Shown: piece after piece, positions 35,864 to 45,018 of the stretch
How the letters are laid out: each line of letters opens with the position of its first letter
Position numbering within the stretch: position 1 is the first letter of the stretch
DNA from: Bacteroidota bacterium
GTDB lineage: Bacteria > Bacteroidota > Bacteroidia > Flavobacteriales > Weeksellaceae
Assembly (NCBI GenBank): GCA_023422635.1
Contig: JAFAGO010000004.1
Location: forward strand, 62,001 to 126,000
Reading direction: 5' to 3'
Length of the DNA: 64,000 bases
The notes under the pieces: model-generated
Told to the model about the DNA's origin: nothing
The model's input: only the letters and a program-made list of their open reading frames with translations
The model's database searches: none
Program-made: the position numbers and the translations under genes

Positions 35864-36115
35864 ATGGATAGACAGACACGAGTAAGCGTTTTTGAGAGCG
35901 ATCAACCAGCAGAAATTCAATTGATAAAATCGAAATTGGATGATGCCGGAATTGAAAATTTTACTCAAAATGCTTACATGACATTTACCACAACACCAAC
36001 AGCAACAGCGCTTAAGGTGCAGGTAAATCTTAAAGATGAAGCGAAAGCTTTCGAAATTATCGATGCTTATTTGAAAGAATCAGATTTGGATATTGAACAT
36101 AAAACTCAAAAATAA
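35864..36115 (+). CDS. DUF2007-type putative signal-transducing protein
   Basis: 83 residues with the compact pattern VSVFESDQPAEIQLIKSKLDDAGIENF, then VQVNLKDEAKAFEIIDAYL, matching DUF2007 (GlnB-like ferredoxin fold, unknown ligand). The start at 35864 (MDRQT) is chosen because conservation begins there. It follows lat by 65 bp and ends at a strong terminator, so it may share the lysine-degradation transcript. Confidence 0.75.
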   Translation: MDRQTRVSVFESDQPAEIQLIKSKLDDAGIENFTQNAYMTFTTTPTATALKVQVNLKDEAKAFEIIDAYLKESDLDIEHKTQK

Positions 36116-36142
36116 TTTCATAATTTTAAATTTTACTACTTG

Positions 36143-36175
36143 AAAACTGAAACCCCTAAAGTTTCAGTTTTTTTT
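36143..36175 (+). terminator. Terminator after the DUF2007 gene
   Basis: A perfect 11-bp stem AAAACTGAAAC (36143-36153) / GTTTCAGTTTT (36161-36171) with a 7-nt loop and a T8 tail overlapping the stem. Confidence 0.85.
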
Positions 36176-36272
36176 GTGAAAAAAAAGAGATTGTAATTGT
36201 ATAAGAAATACAGAAATCTTAGCAAGAAGCAACCTCCAATTTTTTAAGAAATTTGTACATAAACAATTGAAT

Positions 36273-38012
36273 ATGGCAAAAAATGTTTCCGACCATTTGG
36301 TCGACATGCTGAAACAAGCAGGCGTAAAAAGAGTATATGCAATTACTGGCGATAGTTTAAATCCCGTTAATGATGCAATCCGAAGGGATGGTACAATTGA
36401 GTGGGTTCACGTAAGGCACGAAGAAACCGCAGCGTATGCCGCTTCAATGGACGCTGAACTCAACGGAATCGGTTGTTGTATGGGAAGTTCTGGTCCTGGG
36501 CACGTTCATCTTGTCAATGGTTTGTATGATGCCAACCGTTCTGGGAATCCCGTTATTGCGGTAGCCAGCACCTGTGCAACAGAAAAGTTTGGGACAGAAT
36601 ATTTTCAAGAAACCAATCCTGAGTTTTTATTCAAAGATTGTAGCAAAAAAGTGTTTATGGCAACTACGCCTAAACAGTTTGGAACAATGATCCAACGTGT
36701 AATTCAAACAGCAGTAAACGAAAAAGGTGTTGCGGTTTTAGGTTTACCTGGCGATGTCGCTTCCGCAGATTATGAAGAGGTGCATTCTGGAGGAAAAATA
36801 TTTGATACAAAGCCAATTTTCAGACCTTCAGATAACGAACTTGCGGAATTTGCGCATGTAATTAATACCAATAAAAAAATAGCTTTTTACTGTGGTCATG
36901 GTTGCAAAAATGCAATAACTGAGATTGAAGAACTTGCCGCAAGAGTTCAAGCGCCAATCGCTTATTCTTTCCGTGGGAAAATCTTTTTCGATCGGGAAGA
37001 CAGTCCGTATGCCGTTGGAATGAATGGCCTTTTAGGAAATAAATCAGGATATGATACTTGTAATGAGGCAGAAGTATTGGTTTTATGGGGAACCGATTTT
37101 CCTTATTCGGAATTTTTGCCTCAGAAGAAAACCATCATTCAAATTGATGAAAAACCTGAACGCATCGGTAGAAGAGCGCATGTGGATTACGGTTATGCAG
37201 GGGATATCAAAGATACGGCAATCGCTTTGCTTCCAAAAATCGATCAAAAATCAGATGATGCTTTCCTAAAAAAAATGAAAGCTTTGTATGCAAAAGATGA
37301 AAAACGCTTTGCAGACTTTTCGGATAAAAAAGGAAAAGAAGCTCGAATTGAACCGGAATATATTGCAACATTAATTGATCACTATTCTTCGGATAATGCT
37401 GTGTATACTGTTGATACAGGTATGACATCTGTTTGGGCAGCTCGCTTTATCCGTGCAAAAGGTTCGCGTTATCTTACAGGTTCTTTCAATCATGGTTCTA
37501 TGGCAAACGCACTTCCAATGGCAATTGGTGCTGCAGCAACAAAATCGGGTAGACAAATCGTAGCGATGTGCGGCGATGGCGGTCTTTCGATGCTTTTAGG
37601 TGATCTCGCGGTGATTATGCAATATCAATATCCAGTGAAAATTTTTGTTTTCAATAATCATTCTCTCGGTATGGTAAAATTGGAAATGGAAGTTCAGGGA
37701 TTTGTCGATTGGCAAACCGATATGGTAAATCCACCTTTTGATAAAATTGCTGAATTAATGAATATTAAAGGAATTGAATTAAAAGATCCTGAAAAAGCAG
37801 ATAGTGTAATTCAAGAAGCGTTTGCAACTCCAGGTCCGGTTCTAGTTAATATTTACACAAATCCTGATACCTTAGCGATGCCACCACACATTACATTTGA
37901 ACAAATGAAAGGCTTTGCTACATCGTTAGTTAAAAAAGTGGGATTAGGAAAATTTGAAGATGTTAAAAATTCCATTGTAAGCGGAATCGGACATATCGAT
38001 GAGGTTTTATAA
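36273..38012 (+). CDS. ThDP-dependent pyruvate oxidase / pyruvate:quinone oxidoreductase-like
   Basis: 579 residues with the three domains of the acetolactate synthase/PoxB family. The ThDP-activating Glu is in HVRHEETAAY (about 50), the cofactor motif GDGG...FNN spans about 432-460, and a central FAD-type domain lies between. RYLTGSFNHGSMANALPMAIG is close to PoxB. PoxB decarboxylates pyruvate to acetate and CO2, passing electrons to quinone at the membrane. The ATG at 36273 is used over an in-frame TTG at 36267. Monocistronic, ending in a terminator. Confidence 0.85.
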   Translation: MAKNVSDHLVDMLKQAGVKRVYAITGDSLNPVNDAIRRDGTIEWVHVRHEETAAYAASMDAELNGIGCCMGSSGPGHVHLVNGLYDANRSGNPVIAVASTCATEKFGTEYFQETNPEFLFKDCSKKVFMATTPKQFGTMIQRVIQTAVNEKGVAVLGLPGDVASADYEEVHSGGKIFDTKPIFRPSDNELAEFAHVINTNKKIAFYCGHGCKNAITEIEELAARVQAPIAYSFRGKIFFDREDSPYAVGMNGLLGNKSGYDTCNEAEVLVLWGTDFPYSEFLPQKKTIIQIDEKPERIGRRAHVDYGYAGDIKDTAIALLPKIDQKSDDAFLKKMKALYAKDEKRFADFSDKKGKEARIEPEYIATLIDHYSSDNAVYTVDTGMTSVWAARFIRAKGSRYLTGSFNHGSMANALPMAIGAAATKSGRQIVAMCGDGGLSMLLGDLAVIMQYQYPVKIFVFNNHSLGMVKLEMEVQGFVDWQTDMVNPPFDKIAELMNIKGIELKDPEKADSVIQEAFATPGPVLVNIYTNPDTLAMPPHITFEQMKGFATSLVKKVGLGKFEDVKNSIVSGIGHIDEVL

Positions 38013-38035
38013 AGAAACATAAATCGCATTAATAG

Positions 38036-38069
38036 AAAAGGGTGAAACATAATGTTTTGCCCCTTTTTT
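38036..38069 (+). terminator. Terminator of the pyruvate oxidase gene
   Basis: An imperfect hairpin AAAAGGGTGAAA (from 38036) pairing with TTTTGCCCCTTTT (38055-38067), ending in T6. Confidence 0.65.
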
Positions 38070-38079
38070 ATTTTTAAAC

Positions 38080-38919
38080 TTACATGCTATTACCCACGTC
38101 GAATTCTTTTGCGGTGTTCTTTTTTCTTTCCCGATCCAAAAAATGAAGCAGATGACTCGTATCCGTAAATCCAAATTCGGAAGCAATTTCAGATTTATTC
38201 ATAATTCCCTGTCTCAGGCGGTTTTCAATAAGACCAAGTTTGTAACGACTAATATATTCTTTATAAGAGATTCCTGCATTTCTTCTGAAGAAAGTTCCAA
38301 AATATTTTCCGGAGAGATGAAAGTGCGTGGCAATTTCCTCAATTCTTAGTTTTTTTGGGGTATAGATATGATTGTGAATATAATGCGTTACTTGGGTAAT
38401 ACGATCGGCTTCGGTAACTGAATCGGCATAATCTCCCGAATGATCCCGAATGAGTCCGAAAATTGCAATAATTTGATAGTAAACATACGCAGAATTTTCC
38501 ACATCATTTATCTCGTTGGAAAGAAGAATATTGTCCATAATATTTCTTAAAATTCTCTTTTCACGTTCATTCAGTTGAATTTTTCTTTCCTTAAAAGAAG
38601 CGTTCATCATCATATCTTCTGGTCGTTCCATTACTTTTTTTCTATCGCTAATTCTTTGGAAACCTGCAAAATACGAATCTGTAAATTTAATCATCGTGAT
38701 ATGCGTCGTTTTCTTGAATTCCATAAAATGAAGATCATCTGGAGCCATCAGAAAAATGTCACCTGCGCTATAATTCATCGCAATAGAGTTCGTGTAATTC
38801 ACTCCACAACCTTTGTGGATAAACGCCAATTCGTAATACGTATGCTTATGAGGAGGAAGATGATACGTGCTTTCGGTAAAATCGTGGATCAATAATTTCT
38901 CAAATTGTTTTCTTCTCAT
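38080..38919 (-). CDS. AraC-family transcription regulator, divergent from the MRJP operon
   Basis: 279 residues. The N-terminal cupin-type effector domain starts with PPHKHTYYELAFIHKG (22-37) and contains AGDIFLMAPDDLHF. The C-terminal part (about 185-270) is a double helix-turn-helix: LRIEEIATHFHLSGKYFGTFFRR and KSEIASEFGFTDTSHLLHFLDRE regions. The start is the ATG at 38919; an upstream in-frame TTG (38934) lies within the operator repeats. Its gene begins 11 nt from the first TACAAT repeat, so it may control itself as well as the divergent operon. The ligand is unknown; this cupin type usually senses small organic molecules. Confidence 0.9.
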   Translation of the reverse strand: MRRKQFEKLLIHDFTESTYHLPPHKHTYYELAFIHKGCGVNYTNSIAMNYSAGDIFLMAPDDLHFMEFKKTTHITMIKFTDSYFAGFQRISDRKKVMERPEDMMMNASFKERKIQLNEREKRILRNIMDNILLSNEINDVENSAYVYYQIIAIFGLIRDHSGDYADSVTEADRITQVTHYIHNHIYTPKKLRIEEIATHFHLSGKYFGTFFRRNAGISYKEYISRYKLGLIENRLRQGIMNKSEIASEFGFTDTSHLLHFLDRERKKNTAKEFDVGNSM

Positions 38920-38920
38920 G

Positions 38921-38984
38921 TTGTAAATATACAATCATTGACTGTAATATTACAATACTTTCGGTACTAAAGTTGGTAATTTTG
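38921..38984 (+). promoter_or_regulatory. AraC-type operator and promoter of the MRJP operon
   Basis: Two direct repeats, TACAATC (38930-38936) and TACAATA (38951-38957), start exactly 21 bp apart. The second, within TTACAATA, ends 19 bp before a TAATTTTG -7 box (38977-38984) and so occupies the -33 region. Each repeat is also half of a palindrome: TTGTA-AATA-TACAA (38921-38934) and the perfect TGTAATATTACA (38943-38954). The ATG at 39009 is 24 nt after the box. A matching layout occurs at 50941-50996. Confidence 0.6.
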
Positions 38985-39008
38985 AAGGGTTCATTTAAAT
39001 TTCAGATT

Positions 39009-40136
39009 ATGAAAAAATCTTATGGTGTACTCGCTTTTCTACTAATTCTCTTTCCTTTGTTCAGCAATGCTCAAAATAATTCAGTGCAAACCATCGCACG
39101 AATAAATCCTCCAAATCCGGATCCATCAGGGATTGCAGTAAGTTCGGATGATCGTGTTTTTCTTGGTTTTCCGCGGCATGCCGATAATCATAAAGAATTT
39201 GCTTTAGCAGAATTGAAAAAAGGAAATCTCATTCCCTGGCCGAATAAAGATTTTATCTATCCGAGCTCCAAACCTTATAAAGATTGGTTGGTTTCTCCAC
39301 ACGGAATTTATATGGATAAAAACGATGTGCTTTGGATTTTAGATGATGGAAAACGTTCTGGAATCGATGAAATTCCCGAAGGCGCTGCAAAAGTGGTTGG
39401 CATTGATATCAAAACAAAAAAAATACTGCATTCTGTAATAATTCCTAAACCAATTTTAAGAGATACCGCCCATTATAATGATTTGCGCGTTGATCTTTCG
39501 CATGGAAAATCAGGAACGGTTTATATCGCAAATTCAGGATTTGGAGAAGATTTTTCTTTAGTTGTGATTGATGTTGAAACAGGAAAAGTAAAAGAAGTTT
39601 TACGAAATCATTTTTCAACTTCGCCAGAGCCTGGATTTATGGCTTTTTTGGAAGGCGATCCACGTGTAATGAAAGGCGATTCAAAAAGTTTTCCGAATGG
39701 TGGAGCAGATGGAATTTCCATCAGTCCGGATGAGAAAACGGTGTATTGGACGACGATTTCGGGAAGAAATTTATACAGTTTACCAACTTCAATTTTAAGC
39801 GATTTTTCGAAATCTGAAAAAGAAGTGGAAGATGCTGTGAAATTTGAAGGCCAACATCCAGCCTGTGATGGATTGGCAGAAGATGAAATGGGCAATATTT
39901 ATTTCGGTGCATTCGAACAACAATCCATTGTAAAAAGACTTCCGAATCAGAATATTTATCGTTTGGTTTCGCACGACAAAGAACATTATGTTTGGCCTGA
40001 TGGATTAGCGTATCGCAATGGTTTTGTGTATGTTACCTTAGGGCAATGGAATCGGCTTCCGGGTTTTAACGGTGAGAAAGACTTACGGAAACCTCCTTAT
40101 AAAGTGATGAAAATCAAAGTAAATGAAACAAAATAA
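39009..40136 (+). CDS. Exported Yellow/MRJP-family propeller protein (copy 1)
   Basis: 375 residues. Signal peptide about 1-21 (FSNAQ). The rest has the major royal jelly protein / Yellow six-bladed propeller pattern: SGIAVSSDDRVFLGFPR, WILDDGKRSGIDEIPEG and WPDGLAYRNGFVYVT. Bacterial members are often labelled L-dopachrome tautomerase-related without proof; the fold is shared with SMP-30-type lactonases. It should act in the periplasm. First gene of the operon; the start at 39009 fits the promoter at 38977. A paralogue lies at 45886. Confidence 0.82.
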   Translation: MKKSYGVLAFLLILFPLFSNAQNNSVQTIARINPPNPDPSGIAVSSDDRVFLGFPRHADNHKEFALAELKKGNLIPWPNKDFIYPSSKPYKDWLVSPHGIYMDKNDVLWILDDGKRSGIDEIPEGAAKVVGIDIKTKKILHSVIIPKPILRDTAHYNDLRVDLSHGKSGTVYIANSGFGEDFSLVVIDVETGKVKEVLRNHFSTSPEPGFMAFLEGDPRVMKGDSKSFPNGGADGISISPDEKTVYWTTISGRNLYSLPTSILSDFSKSEKEVEDAVKFEGQHPACDGLAEDEMGNIYFGAFEQQSIVKRLPNQNIYRLVSHDKEHYVWPDGLAYRNGFVYVTLGQWNRLPGFNGEKDLRKPPYKVMKIKVNETK

Positions 40137-40156
40137 TTCAATAAAAAGATAAAAAT

Positions 40157-41149
40157 ATGAGCAATACGATTTTAAAAAAAGAACATGAACTCGGATTAGG
40201 TGGCGTGGCCATCGGAACTGCTTTCGATACAATAACCGACGAACGTGCACACGACATTTTGGAAGCTGCCTGGAACGATGGAATCCGCTATTACGATACT
40301 TCTCCGTGGTATGGCTTAACGAAAAGTGAAGATCGTTTTGGGAAATTTCTTTCAGCAAAAAATCGGGAAGAATTTGTGTTTTCTACGAAAATCGGTCGCC
40401 TTTTTACTCCTGTTGCCAAAGAAGAGGTTCCCCCGGTTATGTGGAAAGATCCGTATAATTTTGATTATCGCCACGATTATACGGCGGATGGTACAAAAAG
40501 ATCTATTGAAGAAAGTTTAAAGAGAACCGGACTTGATCATATAGACATTGTTTTTGTTCATGATCTATCCGAAGATCAGGTTGGTGATCGCTACGATTAC
40601 TTCTTAAAGCAAGCCAAAGAAGGGGCGTTTAAAGTGTTGTCGGATTTAAGAAGTCAAGGCGTTATCAAAGCTTGGGGAATGGGAGTAAATAAAATTGAAC
40701 CCATCCTCGATTGCATCGATGCTGCCGATCCTGATATTTGTCTTTCTGCCACGCAATATTCTATTCTGGAACATGAAGATGCCGTAGATCGTTTGCTTCC
40801 TGCAGTGAAAAAAGCAGGGGTAAAACTGGTTTCCGGAGCGGGCTATAATTCCGGCTTTATTGCAGGTCGTGACCGCTACAATTATAAAAATGTAATTCCT
40901 AAAGGGATGACTGAAAAACGGGATAAAATCGCAGAAATCGCCAAAAAATATGACACTGATATCATCACGGCGGCGCTGCATTTCGTTTTGGCTGCTGATG
41001 AATTCGCAGCAATTATTCCGGGAGCAAGTTCAACGGAACAAGTTGATAAAAATGTTAACGCTTGGAAATCTGAAATCCCAACAGATTTTTGGAAAGAACT
41101 CAAAGCAGAAGGTTTAATTTATGAAAAAGCACAAGTCCCTCAAACCTAA
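40157..41149 (+). CDS. Aldo/keto reductase (D-threo-aldose dehydrogenase-like), cytosolic
   Basis: A 330-residue NAD(P)-dependent TIM-barrel enzyme with the full AKR tetrad Asp47, Tyr52, Lys78 and His135 (YYDTSPWYG, STKIG, FVHDL). The DTSPWYGLTKSE segment and length place it near D-threo-aldose 1-dehydrogenase/L-fucose dehydrogenase and pyridoxal dehydrogenase, which oxidise sugars or aldehydes to lactones. No leader. 20 bp after the first MRJP gene; a Tat-leader paralogue lies at 43563. Confidence 0.88.
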   Translation: MSNTILKKEHELGLGGVAIGTAFDTITDERAHDILEAAWNDGIRYYDTSPWYGLTKSEDRFGKFLSAKNREEFVFSTKIGRLFTPVAKEEVPPVMWKDPYNFDYRHDYTADGTKRSIEESLKRTGLDHIDIVFVHDLSEDQVGDRYDYFLKQAKEGAFKVLSDLRSQGVIKAWGMGVNKIEPILDCIDAADPDICLSATQYSILEHEDAVDRLLPAVKKAGVKLVSGAGYNSGFIAGRDRYNYKNVIPKGMTEKRDKIAEIAKKYDTDIITAALHFVLAADEFAAIIPGASSTEQVDKNVNAWKSEIPTDFWKELKAEGLIYEKAQVPQT

Positions 41150-41206
41150 ATTTTTCGTGAAGATTATATGTTCGAAAGATGCTTTTTAAATTGATAAAAT
41201 AATAAG

Positions 41207-42061
41207 ATGAATACCATACAACTTAACGACGGAAACGTGATTCCTCAAGTAGGATTTGGAACTTATAAAGCCAACACCGAAGAGGGAATCGCAAGTGTAA
41301 AAAATGCTTTGCAAAGCGGTTATCGACTTCTGGATACCGCCGCAAAATATGAAAACGAAGAAGATGTTGCCGAAGGAATCAAACAAAGTGGAATTCCCAG
41401 AGAAGAAATTTTTGTTACCAGCAAAGTGTGGCGCGAAGAAATGAGTTACGAGAATGCCCGAAAAGCATTTGACGAATCTTTAAAAAAACTCCAACTCGAT
41501 TATTTGGATTTGTACCTTATTCATTGGCCAGCGAATGAAAGAAATTATGGTTCAGGGTGGAAAAATGCCAATGCAGAGGTTTGGCGTGCACTCGAAGATT
41601 TACAGTCGGAAGGCTTGGTGAAATCCATAGGTGTAAGCAATTTTTGGCCTGAGCATTTGGAACCACTTTTGGAATCCGCTAAAGTAAAACCGGCCATTAA
41701 CCAAATTGAATTTCACCCCGGATATTGGCAAGCAGAAGTATTGAAATATTCGCAGGATCAAGGTATTACCGTTGAATCTTGGTCGCCTTTTGCGCGAGGC
41801 AAAATTTTCGGCAATGAAGTTCTCGAAAGAATTGCCGCTACTCATCAGAAAACAGTTTCACAGGTTGCGCTGCGCTGGATTGTGCAACATGGCGTAATTG
41901 CCATTCCAAAATCGACGACATTAGAACGAATTAAAGAAAACCTCGAAGTCTTTGATTTTGAACTTTCTGAAGAAGAAATGCTGCTCATCAACGGAATTCC
42001 ACAAATGGGCTTCAGTGGAGAATTACCGAATATTTGGCCTGAACGTTTACCTCAAAAATAG
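41207..42061 (+). CDS. Aldo/keto reductase (2,5-diketo-D-gluconate reductase-like)
   Basis: 284 residues with the AKR tetrad Asp43, Tyr48, Lys73 and His106 (LLDTAAKYEN, TSKVW, LIHWPAN) and the C-terminal cofactor loop IPKSTTLERIKEN. It belongs to the AKR5-like group reducing small carbonyls such as methylglyoxal, ketoacyl sugars or diketogluconate. Cytosolic. 57 bp after the previous reductase and 5 bp before the amidohydrolase gene. Confidence 0.88.
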   Translation: MNTIQLNDGNVIPQVGFGTYKANTEEGIASVKNALQSGYRLLDTAAKYENEEDVAEGIKQSGIPREEIFVTSKVWREEMSYENARKAFDESLKKLQLDYLDLYLIHWPANERNYGSGWKNANAEVWRALEDLQSEGLVKSIGVSNFWPEHLEPLLESAKVKPAINQIEFHPGYWQAEVLKYSQDQGITVESWSPFARGKIFGNEVLERIAATHQKTVSQVALRWIVQHGVIAIPKSTTLERIKENLEVFDFELSEEEMLLINGIPQMGFSGELPNIWPERLPQK

Positions 42062-42066
42062 AAGAT

Positions 42067-43446
42067 ATGAAGAATTCACTTTTAAAATTAGTTCTGGGAA
42101 TTGCACTGGTTGCTTTTATGGTTTCCTGCAACGAAAAATCCACTAAAAAGACCGACGGACAACCACTTATTCTATATAAAAATGCAACAATTATTACGGG
42201 CGACGGAAAAACTGTTTTAGAAAATTCGGATCTTCTTGTTGAAGAAGGAAAGATTAAAGATATGGGTGAAAATCTCAATTCGGATGGAGCAAAAATTGTT
42301 GATTTAAAGGGAAAAACAATCATGCCAACCTTGATAAGTTCACACGTTCACATCGGAAATTTAAAGGGAAATTCTGCAGCAGGAACTAATTTTAATCGTG
42401 AAAATGTTCTTCGTCAACTCAAAAGATATGAAGATTACGGCGTTCTTTGGGTGCAATCTCTCGGAACAGATCAGTCTTCTTTGTACAAAAATGGTTTATA
42501 TGATTCCATTAAAAATGGCGAATTAGAAGGCGCAAGATTGCTTTCTGCAGGTTGGGGTTTTGGAGTTCCAACAGGAGCACCTCCTTTTCCAGATCATCAC
42601 GGAGATGATAATGTTTTTCGACCAACAGATCCAAAAGAAATTGCTGCAGATATGGATACTTTACAAAAATATCCAGTCGATTTTGTGAAAATTTGGGTGG
42701 ATAATTTCGGAAAAGATATGCCGATAATGAGCGAAAAGATCTACAGTGAAATCATCAAACAAGCGCACGCGAGAAATATGAAGGTGGCTTCTCACCTTTA
42801 TTATATTAATGATGGTAAACGTTTGGCGAAAGATGGTGTGGATTTATTCGGACATTCGGTTCGTGATGCAAAAGTGGATGATGAACTCATTGGTTTAATG
42901 AAATCGAAAAACATTCCGTACATCCCAACACTTTCTTTAGATGATTTCGCTTATGCGTATGGAGCTGGAACTGCAACTTGGATCAACAATCCATTCTTTA
43001 AAAACGCTTTAGAACCAACGGTTTTCGAAATGATTTCTGCTCCAGATTTTAAAGATAAACAAGCCAAAGAACAAAACTTACCAAGAAACAAAGTGGCATT
43101 AGAAAATGCATTATTCAATGCGAAAAAATTGTATGATTCAGGAATTTTGGTGGGCATGGGAACCGATTCTGGAGCAATGGTAATTCGTCCACAAGGATTT
43201 TCGGAGCATCACGAATTGGAACTTTTGGTGAAGGCTGGATTTACACCGCTTCAGGCCATTCAAATTGCTACATTAAACAGTGCAAAAATCTTAAGTCTTG
43301 ATAAAGATTATGGAACTTTAGAAAAAGGAAAAGTAGCCGATTTCATCGTTTTGGATGCAAATCCTGTTCAAGATATTTCAAACACACAGAAGATTAATAC
43401 GGTTTACAAAGCAGGAAAGGAAGTTTCAAAAGGACCTTTGAACTAG
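42067..43446 (+). CDS. Lipoprotein amidohydrolase (metal-dependent, TIM barrel)
   Basis: 459 residues. A leader with lipobox-like FMVSC (Cys 19) predicts a periplasmic or surface lipoprotein. The amidohydrolase fold shows SSHVHIG (HxH), ASHLYY, FGHSVRD and GMGTDSG, providing four metal-binding His/Asp and the catalytic Asp. The C-terminal GTLEKGKVADFIVLDANPV is the composite-domain signature of imidazolonepropionase/dipeptidase-like members. It would hydrolyse cyclic amides, lactones or peptides outside the cytoplasm; the substrate is unknown. It follows the second reductase by 5 bp. Confidence 0.85.
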   Translation: MKNSLLKLVLGIALVAFMVSCNEKSTKKTDGQPLILYKNATIITGDGKTVLENSDLLVEEGKIKDMGENLNSDGAKIVDLKGKTIMPTLISSHVHIGNLKGNSAAGTNFNRENVLRQLKRYEDYGVLWVQSLGTDQSSLYKNGLYDSIKNGELEGARLLSAGWGFGVPTGAPPFPDHHGDDNVFRPTDPKEIAADMDTLQKYPVDFVKIWVDNFGKDMPIMSEKIYSEIIKQAHARNMKVASHLYYINDGKRLAKDGVDLFGHSVRDAKVDDELIGLMKSKNIPYIPTLSLDDFAYAYGAGTATWINNPFFKNALEPTVFEMISAPDFKDKQAKEQNLPRNKVALENALFNAKKLYDSGILVGMGTDSGAMVIRPQGFSEHHELELLVKAGFTPLQAIQIATLNSAKILSLDKDYGTLEKGKVADFIVLDANPVQDISNTQKINTVYKAGKEVSKGPLN

Positions 43447-43562
43447 AAGAAAGAAGTAAGAGCAAAGAAACAAGACATTAGACAGGAGATAAGAGACTCT
43501 CAACTCTCAACCATAAACTATTAACCGATAACCAATAACCAATACCCATCAACCAAAAACCA
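43447..43562. repeat. Low-complexity AACCAAT-type spacer repeats
   Basis: The spacer between the amidohydrolase and the Tat reductase is purine-rich at first, then from about 43499 is an irregular run of near-repeats of AACCATAA, AACCGAT, AACCAAT and CAACCAAAAACC up to the next start codon. Unit length varies, so it is not CRISPR. Similar pyrimidine/adenine spacers recur in flavobacterial genomes. A TTCTAATTTCTA-type spacer occurs at 52324-52362. Confidence 0.6.
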
Positions 43563-44678
43563 ATGAACAGAAGAAAATTTCTTACCAATTCAGCATTAGC
43601 AACAGGCGGTTTAGCAACATTCAGTTCACTGCCGATGTTTGCATCAAGTTTAATGAGTCAACCTAAAAATAAAATGAAAAATTTAGAAAATAGATTCAGA
43701 CCAAAACATAAAAACGGATTCGGAGGTGTTGCCATCGGAAACGGTTTCAATGAAAATCCAAATATCGAATGTTTAGAAACTGTAGAAGCAGCTTGGAATG
43801 CGGGCGTTCGATATTTCGATACTTCACCTTGGTACGGATTGGGAATTAGCGAAAGAAGATTAGGACTTGGTTTGAAAGATAAACCTAGAAAAGATTTTAC
43901 ACTTTCTACTAAAATTGGTAGAATTCTCGATCCTCACGAAGATTTCCAAGTAACTCAAGCCATTTGGGAAGGAAAAATGAATTTCGGTTACCATTACGAT
44001 TATTCAGCGGAAGGCGCAAGAAGAAGTGTTGAAGACAGTTTGCAGCGTTTAGGACTTTCATCTTTGGATATTGTTTTTATCCACGATTTGTCTCCTGATA
44101 ATGGCGATATGAAAGAGGATTGGGTGAAATACTTCGACATTGCAGCAAAAGGAGCAATGCCAGAATTGACCAAAATGCGCGAAGAAGGATTAATCAAAGG
44201 CTGGGGTTTTGGTGTTAATACGATTGAACCTATTTTGAGAGCCATTGAAGTTGCCGATCCTGATATTTTCTTGTCGGCATGTCAATATAATCTCATTAAA
44301 CACGACGATTTATTCAACAAAGTTTTTCCTGTTGCAGCAAAAAGAGATATTTCTTTTGTGATTGGTTCTCCGCTTTGTGCTGGTTTTCTTTCAGGTAAAG
44401 ATCGCTATTTGTATGGCGGAAATTTTCCGGCAGGAGTGAAAGAAAAATTAACAAAACTGAAACGTGTTGCAGATAACCATAAAGTAGATTTAAGAACTGC
44501 AGCTTTACAATTTTGTGCAGCTCCCGATATTGTTTCTGGTGTAATTCCTGGTTCACATACGGTAAAACAAGCAACCGAAAATTCAGAATCATTTAATGCG
44601 AAAATTCCAAATGATTTTTGGGCTGAATTAAAAAAGGAAAAACTGATTTTAGAAGGAGTGGCTACGCCAAAAGCATAA
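43563..44678 (+). CDS. Aldo/keto reductase with Tat-like export leader
   Basis: 371 residues. The N-terminus NRRKFLTNSALATGGLATF looks like a twin-arginine leader (RR at 3-4, hydrophobic stretch to about 30), suggesting folded export. The enzyme part has AKR residues Asp86, Tyr91, Lys117 and His174 and closely parallels the cytosolic reductase at 40157: GVAIG, DTSPWYG and STKIGRI are shared, with the same spacing. An exported NAD(P)-dependent enzyme is odd; Tat export with bound cofactor, as in glucose-fructose oxidoreductase, would explain it. Confidence 0.85.
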   Translation: MNRRKFLTNSALATGGLATFSSLPMFASSLMSQPKNKMKNLENRFRPKHKNGFGGVAIGNGFNENPNIECLETVEAAWNAGVRYFDTSPWYGLGISERRLGLGLKDKPRKDFTLSTKIGRILDPHEDFQVTQAIWEGKMNFGYHYDYSAEGARRSVEDSLQRLGLSSLDIVFIHDLSPDNGDMKEDWVKYFDIAAKGAMPELTKMREEGLIKGWGFGVNTIEPILRAIEVADPDIFLSACQYNLIKHDDLFNKVFPVAAKRDISFVIGSPLCAGFLSGKDRYLYGGNFPAGVKEKLTKLKRVADNHKVDLRTAALQFCAAPDIVSGVIPGSHTVKQATENSESFNAKIPNDFWAELKKEKLILEGVATPKA

Positions 44679-44989
44679 TGGAAAAAAGAAATAACAAATA
44701 CCAACTTCATTTACAAGAATTGGAGTTGAAAGATGGCAACGAAGGAAGTCAAAAACTGGATTTTGAATTTTCCAACCACGATGATTTATTTAAAATTTTT
44801 GAGGTTGTAAAATCCAAAAAATTGTTTGAAAATGAAGTGACAAACTATGAATTTGCTTTAGGTCTAAAGCTTTTTACAGAAGTTATTATTACACAAAAAG
44901 AACATCCTTTGTTTGAAGAGTTGCGACCAGAGATTCTAAAATTTATGAAAAAATTGAAGGCATTTGATTCGGAAGCATTAATGCATTAA
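44678..44989 (+). CDS. DUF3861-type small protein
   Basis: 103 residues, soluble, acidic. NKYQLHLQELELKDG and the KSKKLFENEVTNYEFALGL helix match the DUF3861 pattern; no catalytic residues. The start ATG overlaps the preceding stop (TAATG), so it is translationally coupled to the Tat reductase. Function unknown; coupling suggests it serves the same pathway. Confidence 0.7.
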   Translation: MEKRNNKYQLHLQELELKDGNEGSQKLDFEFSNHDDLFKIFEVVKSKKLFENEVTNYEFALGLKLFTEVIITQKEHPLFEELRPEILKFMKKLKAFDSEALMH

Positions 44990-45018
44990 TCTATTTTCAT
45001 TTAAAAATAAAAAACAAA

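Noticed and set aside
38921..38954. Reading the TTGTA/TACAA palindromes as a dimeric repressor site only
   Set aside because: The second promoter (50941-50968) lacks the inverted halves but keeps the 21-bp direct repeats, so the direct repeats are the common feature.
43499..43562. AACCAAT-like repeats considered as a CRISPR array
   Set aside because: Units are 6-12 nt and irregular, there are no unique spacers of constant length, and no cas genes are near. Low-complexity spacer instead.
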